A stretch of DNA of 64,000 nucleotides from an uncultured Lacinutrix sp. (GCF_947500605.1 NZ_CANMSJ010000004.1:186001-250000), one strand, 5' to 3'. Shown: positions 56,243-64,000, numbered from the stretch's first letter. The notes: generated by a model not told the origin, from the letters alone. Translations and numbers: made by a program.

Positions 56243-56965
56243 ATGAAAACAAAACTACTTTATTTAGCTGCATTTTTTGCGGCTTTTTTTCAATTAGCAA
56301 ATGCGCAATGTTCAAGAAGTGGAACATTTATACAGAGTGATCCAGCTTATAGTATTAGTGGAACTGGAAATATTACTTTCGAAACAAATGGAAATAAAAA
56401 TGTGATTTTCGAATCTGATTTCGAAACTGTTCAAGGAGCAGATTTAAGAGTTTATTTATCTAAATTCGATAACATAGAAGCAACTGGATCTGATGCTCTT
56501 GAAGTAAGCACACAACAATTAATGAACGATGGTGGTGGAACTGGAGGACCAGGAGTATCTCCAATAACTGGAATGATGACTTTTTCAATTCCTCCTTCTG
56601 TAACTTTAGAAGAATTCGACTATATTGTTATACAATGTATAACTATAAATGAACGTTGGGGACATGTAAGTTTAAATACACCTTCAGGACCAGATTGTGG
56701 TACCTTAAGTGTTGATGAAAACGAGTTATTAAACAACGTCTCTTTTTACCCAAACCCTACAAACAATCAAATTGAGATTTCGAATCCTAAGCAGTTAAGC
56801 TTAGATATAAGCTTATATAATGTGCTTGGTAAAAAAGTATTAGAGGCTAATACTGTTTCTTTAAGAAATCAAACTTTAAATTTATCTTCACTAAATTCTG
56901 GCGTATATTTGGTAGAAATTAAAGCCGAAGGTAAAAGTATTACAAAGAAGCTTATTAAGCAATAA
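56243..56965 (+). CDS. DM13-domain protein with T9SS sorting signal
   Basis: 240 residues: signal peptide (ending ANAQ, about 21), a DM13-like domain (about 25-150; GTGNITFETNGNKNVIFESDF and FDYIVIQCITINERWGHVSL), and a C-terminal type-A T9SS sorting domain (about 165-240) with VSFYPNPTNNQIEIS and the final KSITKKLIKQ. It should be secreted and anchored at the cell surface by the type IX system. DM13 is proposed to act in electron transfer. Conserved cysteines are Cys23, Cys134 and one in GPDCGTL. In the arsenosugar block, but its role there is unknown. Confidence 0.85.
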   Translation: MKTKLLYLAAFFAAFFQLANAQCSRSGTFIQSDPAYSISGTGNITFETNGNKNVIFESDFETVQGADLRVYLSKFDNIEATGSDALEVSTQQLMNDGGGTGGPGVSPITGMMTFSIPPSVTLEEFDYIVIQCITINERWGHVSLNTPSGPDCGTLSVDENELLNNVSFYPNPTNNQIEISNPKQLSLDISLYNVLGKKVLEANTVSLRNQTLNLSSLNSGVYLVEIKAEGKSITKKLIKQ

Positions 56966-56970
56966 AATTA

Positions 56971-57783
56971 ATGATCAAATATATTAATGAAACTGTAGAA
57001 TACTTACAAGACAAAGGATTTAAAAGTCCAGAAATTGGAATTATTCTAGGAACTGGCTTAGGACAACTTATTAACGAAGTTGAAATTATTAAAGAAGTTA
57101 GCTATAACCATATTCCAAACTTTCCTACTGCAACAGTAGAATTCCATAAAGGAAAATTAATTTATGGAATCTTAGAAGGTAAAACAGTAATTATTATGCA
57201 AGGCCGTTTTCATTTATACGAAGGTTACACGTTACAAGATGTAACGTATCCTGTTCGTGTAATGGAAAAACTAGGTATTAAAACCTTATTAGTTTCTAAT
57301 GCTTCTGGAGCCATTAATCTTGATTATAAAAAAGGAGAATTAATGCTTTTAGACGACCATATTAATTTACAAGGTGGTTCTCCATTAACATTTAAAGGTG
57401 TTGAAAAACTAGGTGAGCGCTTTGCAGATATGAGCGCACCTTACGATTTAGAAATCAACTCAAAATTTAAAGCCATTGCAAAAGCGAATAACATAAAGCT
57501 TCACGAAGGTGTTTATGCAAGTGTTGTTGGACCACAATTAGAAACAAGAGCAGAATACAGAATGCTTAAAATAATGGGTGCAGACGCTGTTGGAATGAGT
57601 ACTGTTCCAGAAATTATTGTAGCAAACCACTTAAATTTAAAAGTAGCAGCCGTTTCAGTTTTAACAGACGAGTGTGATCCTGAAAACCTTAAGCCTGTAG
57701 ATATTAGCGAAATCATTGCTATGGCAGGTAAAGCAGAACCAGATATGATTACTTTATTTAAAGGATTAATAAAAACATTATAA
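56971..57783 (+). CDS. Purine nucleoside phosphorylase, trimeric type
   Basis: 270 residues of the PNP-I/MTAP family. GIILGTGLGQL (about 22-32) is the phosphate loop (usually GSGLG), MQGRFHLYEGY and SNASGAINLDYKKGELML are the family blocks, and GVYASVVGPQLETRAEYRML and GMSTVPEI the base and ribose pockets. It cleaves purine nucleosides with phosphate. Its place directly before arsM suggests it removes adenine from the 5'-deoxyadenosyl-arsenic intermediate made by ArsS, giving an arsenoribose-1-phosphate for glycosyl transfer (inference). Confidence 0.93.
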   Translation: MIKYINETVEYLQDKGFKSPEIGIILGTGLGQLINEVEIIKEVSYNHIPNFPTATVEFHKGKLIYGILEGKTVIIMQGRFHLYEGYTLQDVTYPVRVMEKLGIKTLLVSNASGAINLDYKKGELMLLDDHINLQGGSPLTFKGVEKLGERFADMSAPYDLEINSKFKAIAKANNIKLHEGVYASVVGPQLETRAEYRMLKIMGADAVGMSTVPEIIVANHLNLKVAAVSVLTDECDPENLKPVDISEIIAMAGKAEPDMITLFKGLIKTL

Positions 57784-57869
57784 ATAAGTAGGCGCTTATT
57801 AATCTTCAGTAAACAGTAAAATCTATGCTGTGAATTGAAGATTGAATACTGTTCCCTAAACACTAAAAA

Positions 57870-58838
57870 ATGAGCTACCTAGACGCAACAAACGATTTAT
57901 ATAAAGAAGCAGCATTAACTCCAGATGTTGGATTATGCTGTACAACCAATCCTATTTGGGAGTTACCAGGTTTAAAGATTCCTCGCATAATGCAAGAAAT
58001 GAACTATGGTTGCGGTAGTACTGTTAATGCTCGCGATTTAACCAATAATCCAAAAATGCTTTACGTTGGTGTTGGTGGTGGTATGGAGCTATTACAGTTT
58101 GCTTACTTTAATCGTCAAAAAGGAGGCGTAATAGGTATTGATGTTGTAGATGAAATGCTTGAAGCGTCTCGCAAAAATTTTATTGAAGCTGAAGCTGAAA
58201 ACGATTGGTTTAAAAGTGATTTTGTAGACCTTGTAAAAGGCGATGCTTTAAACCTTAATGTTGAAGACAATTCTATTGATGTTGCAGCACAAAACTGCTT
58301 ATTCAATATTTTTAAAGCTGAAGATTTAAAGAAAGCTATAGAAGAAATGTATCGCGTTTTAAAACCTCATGGAAAACTAGTAATGAGCGATCCTACTTGC
58401 GAACAACCAATGAATGACACTTTACGTAACGACGACAGATTACGTGCTTTATGCTTAAGCGGAAGCTTACCAATTGCAGAATACGTAAAAGCGTTAACAG
58501 ATGCAGGTTTTGGAACCATAGAAATTAGAGCTAGAAAGCCTTACAGAATTTTAGATCCTAAAAATTATCCAACAGAAGAGTTAATTTACATAGAATCTAT
58601 AGAAGTTGCAGCCATTAAAGATCCAATGCCAGAAGATGGACCATGTATTTTTACAGGAAAAGCAGCAATTTATTATGGAGACCAAGACTTTTTCGATGAC
58701 AAAAAAGGACACATATTACTTAAAAATCAGCCAATTGCTATTTGCGATAAAACAGCAGGAGATATAGCTGCTTTAGGAAGAGACGATATTTTTATTAGCG
58801 AATCTACCTACCATTACGATGGTGGAGGATGTTGTTAA
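57870..58838 (+). CDS. arsM: Arsenite methyltransferase of arsenosugar synthesis
   Basis: 322-residue SAM-dependent methyltransferase. Rossmann motif I is MLYVGVGGGMELLQFA (about 63-78), then GVIGIDVVDEMLEASRKNF. Candidate arsenic ligands are Cys23 and Cys24 (VGLCCTTN), Cys48 (NYGCGSTV), the Cys in DPTCEQPMND, and a C-terminal GGGCC end, matching the arsenosugar-type ArsM, shorter and more Cys-rich at the ends than general ArsM. It would make the dimethylarsenic used by ArsS, 10 kb upstream. A 86-bp gap with inverted repeat fragments (AATCTTCA/TGAAGATT) separates it from the phosphorylase. Confidence 0.93.
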   Translation: MSYLDATNDLYKEAALTPDVGLCCTTNPIWELPGLKIPRIMQEMNYGCGSTVNARDLTNNPKMLYVGVGGGMELLQFAYFNRQKGGVIGIDVVDEMLEASRKNFIEAEAENDWFKSDFVDLVKGDALNLNVEDNSIDVAAQNCLFNIFKAEDLKKAIEEMYRVLKPHGKLVMSDPTCEQPMNDTLRNDDRLRALCLSGSLPIAEYVKALTDAGFGTIEIRARKPYRILDPKNYPTEELIYIESIEVAAIKDPMPEDGPCIFTGKAAIYYGDQDFFDDKKGHILLKNQPIAICDKTAGDIAALGRDDIFISESTYHYDGGGCC

Positions 58839-58860
58839 TAAGCAATCTTAAATAAAAAAC

Positions 58861-58893
58861 AAAGCCCAATATGCAAATTACATATTGGGCTTT
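58861..58893. terminator. Bidirectional terminator between arsM and the Mpo1-like gene
   Basis: AAAGCCCAATATG (58861-58873) and CATATTGGGCTTT (58881-58893) form a perfect 13-bp stem with a 7-base loop, flanked by A-rich and T-rich sequence. It serves arsM on the plus strand and the convergent Mpo1-like gene on the minus strand. Confidence 0.92.
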
Positions 58894-58918
58894 ATTTTTA
58901 TATAGATTTCTATAATGC

Positions 58919-59404
58919 TTAAAACTTGATTTTTAAAGCTTCAAATAAATGACTCATTGTCCAAGCTGGACCAATCATTAAAAATTGAACATCTTTTAAA
59001 AATGACGGTTTTTTTCCTTCGTGATTATGTCCAACAAATTGTACAATCCAAGCGATTACAAAAATAGCAACCATTATCACCCAAACAGGTGCAATATTAG
59101 AGTTTGCAATTACATTTATTCCCAACAAGACTAAAGCTGAAAAAAACAACATCCCAACAAAAAGCGTTACAGATAAACGTAAGTAATAAAACAAACCCAA
59201 AACTATAATTAAAGTCCCTAAATGCATAAAAGGAGCTAATCCAGTTGGTACAACTTCCTGCAAAGAAGAACCTATTGGTATAGCCGAAAACAAGCCAATA
59301 AGACTAAAGAAAATAGCAGGAACACAAAAATAGTGTACAATTTTATTAAATTTTGTTTGGTGGCTTTCACCATATTCTGATAAAAGACTATCTATTTTTC
59401 TCAT
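58919..59404 (-). CDS. Mpo1-like (DUF962) membrane protein
   Basis: 161 residues with four hydrophobic segments. Conserved residues of the family are visible: an N-terminal YGESHQTKFNKIVHYFCVP with two His, and GHNHEGKKPSFLKD near the middle-end. In yeast, Mpo1 is an iron(II)-dependent dioxygenase of 2-hydroxy fatty acids; a similar lipid role is plausible. It is divergent from the following sterol-desaturase-family gene, with the intergenic region in AT-rich DNA near 59405-59490. Confidence 0.85.
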   Translation of the reverse strand: MRKIDSLLSEYGESHQTKFNKIVHYFCVPAIFFSLIGLFSAIPIGSSLQEVVPTGLAPFMHLGTLIIVLGLFYYLRLSVTLFVGMLFFSALVLLGINVIANSNIAPVWVIMVAIFVIAWIVQFVGHNHEGKKPSFLKDVQFLMIGPAWTMSHLFEALKIKF

Positions 59405-59490
59405 ACTATTATTTATTAAATGAATGGTTTCAAAATAACCTCCAACAAAAATATGTTATTTTTACTTTAAATTTACGACAGAACTTTTAC

Positions 59491-60372
59491 ATGGAAAAAT
59501 ATTTAGACATTATAAAAAATGCCTATTCTGGCTATTGGAATTATCTTAAAAACGAAATTATAACAATAAACCATTGGGATAATTACTTCTATGGTTTAAT
59601 TTTTATTTCAATTCTAGTTTGGATTCTTGAAATCGCATTTCCCTGGAGAAAAGACCAATCTATTTTTAGAAAAGATTTTTGGCTAGACACCTTTTACATG
59701 TTCTTCAATTTTTTCATCTTAAACCTTATAGTACTTATTGCTTTAACAGATACTACTGCCGCATTTTTTAATGATATTTTAGGTTTAGTTGGGCTTTCTG
59801 TTTCAAGTTTCCAATTGTTTGATGTCGATAACTTACCATTGTGGTTAGGCTTGTTTATCTTTTTTATCGTGAGCGATTTCACCCAATGGAACACACATAG
59901 ATTACTACACCGTTTTACTTGGCTTTGGAATTTTCACAAAGTACATCATAGCGTTAAAGAAATGGGCTTTGCGGCTCATTTACGCTACCATTGGGCCGAA
60001 CCTATACTCTACAAATCGTTACTTTACATTCCTATTGCTATAATTGGAGGATTTGACGCGCAACATGTTGCTATTGTTCATTTCTTTAGCATTACAGTAG
60101 GCCATTTAAACCATGCTAACTTAGGTTGGGATTATGGCATTTTAAAATATGTTTTTAACAATCCGAAAATGCATATTTGGCATCATGCAAAAAAATTGCC
60201 TGAACACGCAAGGTTTGGAGTTAATTACGGACTGACATTAAGTACTTGGGATTATCTTTTTAAAACAAACTATATACCACATAATGGTAGAGATATAGAA
60301 CTTGGTTTTGATGGAGACGAAACATTCCCAAAAGATTTTATTAGTCAAGAATTATACCCATTAAAAAAATGA
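59491..60372 (+). CDS. Sterol desaturase/fatty acid hydroxylase-family membrane enzyme
   Basis: 293 residues from the chosen ATG. About four TM helices and the di-iron histidine clusters HRLLHR, HKVHH and HIWHHAKKLPEHARF. The earlier in-frame ATG at 59353 overlaps the start of the divergent gene, so 59491 is preferred. The family hydroxylates or desaturates lipids and alkyl glycerols. Four bases (ATGA) overlap the DUF547 gene, so they are translationally coupled. Confidence 0.92.
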   Translation: MEKYLDIIKNAYSGYWNYLKNEIITINHWDNYFYGLIFISILVWILEIAFPWRKDQSIFRKDFWLDTFYMFFNFFILNLIVLIALTDTTAAFFNDILGLVGLSVSSFQLFDVDNLPLWLGLFIFFIVSDFTQWNTHRLLHRFTWLWNFHKVHHSVKEMGFAAHLRYHWAEPILYKSLLYIPIAIIGGFDAQHVAIVHFFSITVGHLNHANLGWDYGILKYVFNNPKMHIWHHAKKLPEHARFGVNYGLTLSTWDYLFKTNYIPHNGRDIELGFDGDETFPKDFISQELYPLKK

Positions 60373-61256
60373 GATATTTAATAGTATTAGTATTTGCTTT
60401 AGTTTTATCATCGTGTTCTAGCACCAAGAAGATAGTAGAAAACACTCCAAAAGAAGAGCCTAAAGAAGCGGTTGAGGTTGAGGCTAAAGTTAAAACTGAA
60501 ACTATATTACAAGCTGAAGAAATTCCTGCCGCAACTGAAGTTCCAATAGAAGTTGAAGTTACTCCTAAAGTTAAAGAAACTACTATACAAGAAACTATAA
60601 TTGCAAGCACCGAAGCTTTTAACCACAATGAGTGGAATAAGCTACTAGCTCAACATGTATCTGATGCAGGAAATGTAGACTACAAAAGCTTTAAATCTAG
60701 TAGAAAAGCACTAACCAATTACATTACATCGTTAGGAACAAGCATGCCTAATAACAGATGGATAAAGGAAGATAAACTGGTTTATTGGATTAATGCTTAC
60801 AATGCTATGACAGTAGATTTAATTCTTAGAAACTATCCATTACAAAGTATAAAAGACATTAAAGATCCTTGGGAACAACGTTTATGGAAACTAGGTGATA
60901 AATGGTATAATTTAGAAGAAATAGAACACCAAATACTTAGAAAAATGGATGAACCAAGAATTCATTTTGCTATTGTATGTGCATCATTTTCTTGTCCTAA
61001 ATTACAAAACGAAGCCTTTACAGCTTCAAATTTAGAAGCCCAATTAACAAATGCTACTAAAGAGTTTTTATCTGATAAAAATAGAAATGATATCTCTGAG
61101 AACAACCTTAAATTATCTAAAATATTTAAATGGTTTAAAAAAGATTTCGAACAAAATGGCTCTTTAATAGACTTTTTAAATAAGTATTCGGTTATTTCGA
61201 TTTCAGAAAAAGCAAACAAATCGTATTTAGATTATAATTGGGACTTAAATAACTAA
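60369..61256 (+). CDS. DUF547 lipoprotein
   Basis: 295 residues. Lipobox VLSSCSS (Cys16), then a long Glu/Lys/Val-rich low-complexity linker (about 20-75), and the DUF547 domain (about 85-285) with LVYWINAYNAMTVDLIL and HFAIVCASFSCPKL, the latter carrying a cysteine pair typical of the family. It is exported and lipid-anchored. DUF547 fold relates to transglutaminase-like or papain-like folds in some analyses; the function is unknown. It overlaps the upstream enzyme by four bases and precedes the TIGR04283 gene. Confidence 0.88.
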   Translation: MRYLIVLVFALVLSSCSSTKKIVENTPKEEPKEAVEVEAKVKTETILQAEEIPAATEVPIEVEVTPKVKETTIQETIIASTEAFNHNEWNKLLAQHVSDAGNVDYKSFKSSRKALTNYITSLGTSMPNNRWIKEDKLVYWINAYNAMTVDLILRNYPLQSIKDIKDPWEQRLWKLGDKWYNLEEIEHQILRKMDEPRIHFAIVCASFSCPKLQNEAFTASNLEAQLTNATKEFLSDKNRNDISENNLKLSKIFKWFKKDFEQNGSLIDFLNKYSVISISEKANKSYLDYNWDLNN

Positions 61257-61261
61257 AACTT

Positions 61262-61335
61262 TGTCATTCCTTCGAAGGCAGGAATCCACAAAACAAAAAA
61301 CTTAAAAGTAGATTCCTGCCTTCGCAGGAATGACA
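61262..61335. repeat. Palindromic repeat TGTCATTCCTTCGAAGGCAGG
   Basis: TGTCATTCC-TTCGAAGGCAGGAATC (left arm, from 61262) and GATTCCTGCCTTCGCAGGAATGACA (right arm, ending 61335) form two nested hairpins and one long stem over a 24-base A-rich spacer. It separates the DUF547 gene from the glycosyltransferase; another family copy in ruin lies at 37835. Confidence 0.88.
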
Positions 61336-61348
61336 GAAGGTGAAGCTT

Positions 61349-62038
61349 ATGATTTCAATAGTAATTCCTATTTTAAATGAAGCCGATACTATTGAAAAAC
61401 TCCTTTTTCATTTAATAGACAATGCTTCGTTGCAAAACATACAAGAAATTATTGTTATTGATGGAGGCAGTACAGATGGCTCGCAAGAAATAGTAGAAAA
61501 TTTAGATTTAAAAGTCAGGCTTATCCATTCTAAAAAAGGAAGAGCCAAACAAATGAATATTGGCGCAAGTGTAGCAAGAGGTGAGATTTTATACTTTTTA
61601 CATGCCGATTCTTTTCCTCCAACTCATTACGACAAATATATTATAGATGAAGTAAAACAGAACAATCAAGCAGGTTGTTTTCGTTTAACTTTCAACAATA
61701 ACCATTGGTGGCTACGTTTAGCGAGTTGGCTTACACAATTTTCTTGGCGTGCCTGTAGAGGCGGTGATCAAAGTCAGTTTATAACAAAAGCTTTATTTGA
61801 AGATATTGGTGGTTTTAATGAAAGTTATACCATTTATGAAGACAACATCTTAATTAATGAGCTTTACAAACGTAACGAATTTGTTGTTATCAATAAAAAA
61901 ATAGAAACATCTGACAGGCTCTATAAACGCCATGGAATCTGGAAGTTACAATATCATTTTTGGGCAATTTATTTAAAAAAATGGTTTGGAGCTAGTGCAA
62001 ATGATTTGCATGTTTATTACAAAAAAAATATTGGTTAA
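61349..62038 (+). CDS. TIGR04283-type arsenosugar glycosyltransferase (GT2)
   Basis: 229 residues from the ATG used here (a GTG at 61340 would add three). GT-A fold: SIVIPILNEADTIEKLL at the N-terminus, EIIVIDGGSTDGSQEI with a DGGSTD motif, LYFLHADSFPP (the HAD acts as the DxD-type metal site) and RGGDQSQFITKALFEDIGGF. A GT2 of this type is associated with arsenosugar clusters together with the DUF2064 enzymes. The repeat at 61262 lies directly upstream; a purine-rich AGAAGG precedes the ATG. Acceptor unknown. Confidence 0.87.
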   Translation: MISIVIPILNEADTIEKLLFHLIDNASLQNIQEIIVIDGGSTDGSQEIVENLDLKVRLIHSKKGRAKQMNIGASVARGEILYFLHADSFPPTHYDKYIIDEVKQNNQAGCFRLTFNNNHWWLRLASWLTQFSWRACRGGDQSQFITKALFEDIGGFNESYTIYEDNILINELYKRNEFVVINKKIETSDRLYKRHGIWKLQYHFWAIYLKKWFGASANDLHVYYKKNIG

Positions 62039-62105
62039 TATTTTTTAGTTTACTAAAAATCAATATTTTTAAGATTCAATAACAGAATCTAACCATATTA
62101 TAAAA

Positions 62106-62405
62106 ATGAATAAATCGCTCAAAATCATTCTTAGTATTTTATTAATAAGTGTACTTACAAGCGTTGTTTTATATAAGAAACACTTAAAAAAACAAGTTAG
62201 AATAGAACAACAAGAAAAGGCAAACGAAGTAGCTCGTGAAAATTTTAAACAGCAAAGAGAACTAAAAATTAAGCTACAAGAAGAAGAACATTTAAGAATC
62301 TTAGACTCTGCTAATGTTGCTAAACAGCAACAACTTAATGACGGTTTAAAAAAACTTAGGGAAGCTAAAATAGAAATTGAAAAAGAATTAAAAGAGAGTA
62401 ATTAA
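62106..62405 (+). CDS. Hypothetical membrane-anchored coiled-coil protein
   Basis: 99 residues: an N-terminal hydrophobic helix (about 6-23, LKIILSILLISVLTSVVL) followed by a long charged helix with heptad pattern to the C-terminus. No lipobox cysteine. I recognise no family. It follows the glycosyltransferase by 67 bp and faces the outer-membrane gene at 62427. Likely anchored in the inner membrane with the coiled coil in the periplasm or cytoplasm; orientation cannot be told. Confidence 0.65.
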   Translation: MNKSLKIILSILLISVLTSVVLYKKHLKKQVRIEQQEKANEVARENFKQQRELKIKLQEEEHLRILDSANVAKQQQLNDGLKKLREAKIEIEKELKESN

Positions 62406-62426
62406 CAGGCTGTTTACTCCTCTTTC

Positions 62427-63692
62427 TTAAAAATATTGTCCAATACCAAAAACTAATCCTTGTGTTTCTCCTTTGGTAACGCCAAAACCATAATCAATTC
62501 TAAAAATAGCATTAAATATGCGTTTATGTATAAAACGTAAACCTAAACCAGGAAAAACTCTAATGTTTTGCGACTTCCCAAAATCACCAAAATCACCTCC
62601 CGGATTTCGCCAAGAACCAGCATCTACAAAGGCATTACCTTGAAGCGCAAACCAGCTTTTATCATAAATTGTATGCCTATATTCGGTATTAACTACAACA
62701 GCTCCTGTACCTCTATCTATAGTATTACCTACGCCTCTTAAGTTTAAATTATTATCCACAGAAAATGGTGCAAAAGGAGTCTCGTCGTTAGATGAAAAAC
62801 CAATACGCACTCTACTCGCCCAATTTCCTTTATCTCCTACTCTTTTATAAAAATGGAAATCGTTCCAAGCAATAATAAACTCTGGTAAATCATTACTCAT
62901 AGAAGTAACATATTGTGCATTAAATATGCTTTTAAAACCTGAAACGTATTGATAATAGTAATCTAGATTGTTATATTCATAAATACCTTTATACAATAGC
63001 TTCTTAACAGATAATTCTTGTGGTACAGATGGATTAGTTGCACCACTTAAATAATTATATTCTTCTAAAAAATAGTTAATTCCAACCTCAAAACGGTTTT
63101 TAAAGTTAGGTTGGTATAATGCAAGAAGTTCATAAGATTTGTTTCGGTATTTATAGTCTGATGTTGTATTATCGAAAAAAACCGGTTCTTTTGTATTTAA
63201 ATCTTGATGATTAATAGCTAACCCTAATTCTCTGCTAAATAGAAATGGAGCTCTTAAATTAAGACCATAAGAACTAAATATATCTTTTTGATAAAAACCT
63301 CCAAATGTAATATTCTGTCCAAGTGCATTAAACTCATACAAGCCTAATCTGTATGCAAACTCATCATCGTTAGTAGTATAGATATTAACAGAAGGTATAA
63401 TCGTAAAATTCTCTTCAATATTATAAAACACATTATAGTTATTTTCCTGAGAAAGAAACACTTGATAATAAGCATGTGCCACACCAGGCAAACGTTTTAA
63501 TCTCTTTATATCTTCATCTAAAATTGTAGAATCTAAAGACACTCCTGCTCTTGCTTTAGATAGTTTTTTTACAAATGAAGACTTAAGTTTTTTATTACCT
63601 TGAACCTTTAAATCTAAAATCACTTTTTCTTGTGCAAAAGTAGAATTTAAAAAAAATCCAAATAAAAGAAGGATAACTATACTATATTTCAT
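62427..63692 (-). CDS. BamA/TamA-like outer-membrane protein with one POTRA domain
   Basis: 421 residues: signal peptide 1-20 (ending TFAQ), a single POTRA-like domain (about 22-95; LDLKVQGNKKLKSSFVKKL), and a 16-strand-like barrel with the Omp85 features NLRGVGNTIDRGTGAVVVNTEYRH and the C-terminal RIDYGFGVTKGETQGLVFGIGQYF. One POTRA in place of BamA's five indicates a small Omp85 relative, not BamA. It overlaps the upstream gene by four bases (ATGA), so the two form an operon. Confidence 0.87.
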   Translation of the reverse strand: MKYSIVILLLFGFFLNSTFAQEKVILDLKVQGNKKLKSSFVKKLSKARAGVSLDSTILDEDIKRLKRLPGVAHAYYQVFLSQENNYNVFYNIEENFTIIPSVNIYTTNDDEFAYRLGLYEFNALGQNITFGGFYQKDIFSSYGLNLRAPFLFSRELGLAINHQDLNTKEPVFFDNTTSDYKYRNKSYELLALYQPNFKNRFEVGINYFLEEYNYLSGATNPSVPQELSVKKLLYKGIYEYNNLDYYYQYVSGFKSIFNAQYVTSMSNDLPEFIIAWNDFHFYKRVGDKGNWASRVRIGFSSNDETPFAPFSVDNNLNLRGVGNTIDRGTGAVVVNTEYRHTIYDKSWFALQGNAFVDAGSWRNPGGDFGDFGKSQNIRVFPGLGLRFIHKRIFNAIFRIDYGFGVTKGETQGLVFGIGQYF

Positions 63693-64000
63693 TGTGTGTT
63701 AAAAGCTTTTTGAGACACTAAATTAACCCAATTATCTAGACTAACATCCATTAATGTAAAGTTATAATTTGTATTGTTTTCTAATTCCGGAAAACCTTCA
63801 GTTATATTTAAAACCACATTTGAAGTATCGTAAAATTTAAAATTATTTTCATAAGTATAAGTTCCAGAGACAAGATCATTATTAACTTTAGAAACAACTT
63901 GAAAGTATATAGCATTATCTCCAACTACATTTGCTTCCCATGAAAAATGAGGCATTAATGTTTCATCTAAATCAACAGTAATATTAGCATTCCAAACAGT
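63689..64000 (-). CDS. Hypothetical protein upstream of the Omp85-like gene, 5' end outside window
   Basis: The last 103 codons are present; the start lies beyond the window. No recognisable domain: alternating beta-type sequence with Asn and Tyr-rich turns (YTYENNFKFYDTSNVV), ending AFNTQ. It overlaps the Omp85-like gene by four bases. An exported partner protein is plausible from context only. Confidence 0.7.
   Translation of the reverse strand, partial: TVWNANITVDLDETLMPHFSWEANVVGDNAIYFQVVSKVNNDLVSGTYTYENNFKFYDTSNVVLNITEGFPELENNTNYNFTLMDVSLDNWVNLVSQKAFNTQ

Noticed and set aside
62427-63692. BamA
   Set aside because: Only one POTRA-like domain and 421 residues, too short for BamA.
1-64000. 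Prophage, insertion sequence transposase, rRNA or tRNA genes
   Set aside because: No transposase or integrase frame and no rRNA- or tRNA-like sequence was noticed on either strand; mobile DNA is limited to small non-coding repeats.

Overview
The window is AT-rich, densely packed bacterial DNA that most likely comes from a marine or aquatic member of the Flavobacteriaceae (phylum Bacteroidota). The grounds are: SusC/SusD-type receptor genes; a type IX secretion sorting domain; an arginine pathway built on the N-acyl-ornithine carbamoyltransferase ArgF' instead of ornithine carbamoyltransferase; a complete flavobacterial arsenosugar gene set; A-rich start regions with few Shine-Dalgarno sites; and intergenic palindromic repeats. 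No rRNA, tRNA, CRISPR array, phage or transposase gene was seen.

Layout. 1-6577 (minus): a CHASE/PAS histidine kinase cut by the window edge and a membrane protein with ten PAS domains and no output domain. 6736-8280 (minus): an unrecognised helical protein. 8426-15504 (plus): leucine operon leuA-leuC-leuD-leuB, with phosphoenolpyruvate carboxylase overlapping leuB by one base. 15653-24656: nitrogen assimilation, with porin-PII-Amt leftward and glutamate synthase gltBD rightward from one 443-bp control region. 24858-34538 (minus): arginine operon GNAT-argG-argC-proC-argD-argF'-argB-argE-argH. 34970-43493 (minus): isoleucine/valine operon ilvD-ilvB-ilvN-ilvC-ilvA plus a GapN-like aldehyde dehydrogenase. 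43956-45806 (plus): guanine deaminase, a membrane-protein gene without a start codon, decayed sequence and a small basic protein. 45938-62038: an arsenosugar region holding an AhpD-like protein, ArsS, two DUF2064 glycosyltransferases, SusC/SusD, a Na+/solute symporter, a phosphoesterase-like protein, a rhodanese, a DM13/T9SS protein, a nucleoside phosphorylase, ArsM, an Mpo1-like protein, a sterol-desaturase-family enzyme, a DUF547 lipoprotein and a family-2 glycosyltransferase. 62106-64000: a coiled-coil protein and the end of an outer-membrane gene pair.

The most notable finding is not a protein family. Upstream of both large minus-strand operons lie very short open frames that read as leader peptides. 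The ilv leader (43710-43784) has 24 residues, ten of them Ile or Val. It is followed by a strong intrinsic terminator whose left arm can pair instead with the last codons of the leader, which is a complete ribosome-mediated attenuator on paper. The arg leader (34774-34839) has 21 residues and ends in five consecutive arginine codons just before its stop.

The other theme is repeats. At least five palindromic families sit in the gaps, often between co-transcribed genes. Most share the outer end TGTCA(T/C), one longer element occurs twice, and one copy has another family nested inside it. A 148-bp tandem array lies between argD and argF'. Several enzymes deserve a closer look: a phosphoesterase-like protein lacking its first metal motif, an ArgF' with Ser at the residue that sets acetyl or succinyl specificity, and a GNAT with four cysteines that may be the missing first enzyme of arginine synthesis.
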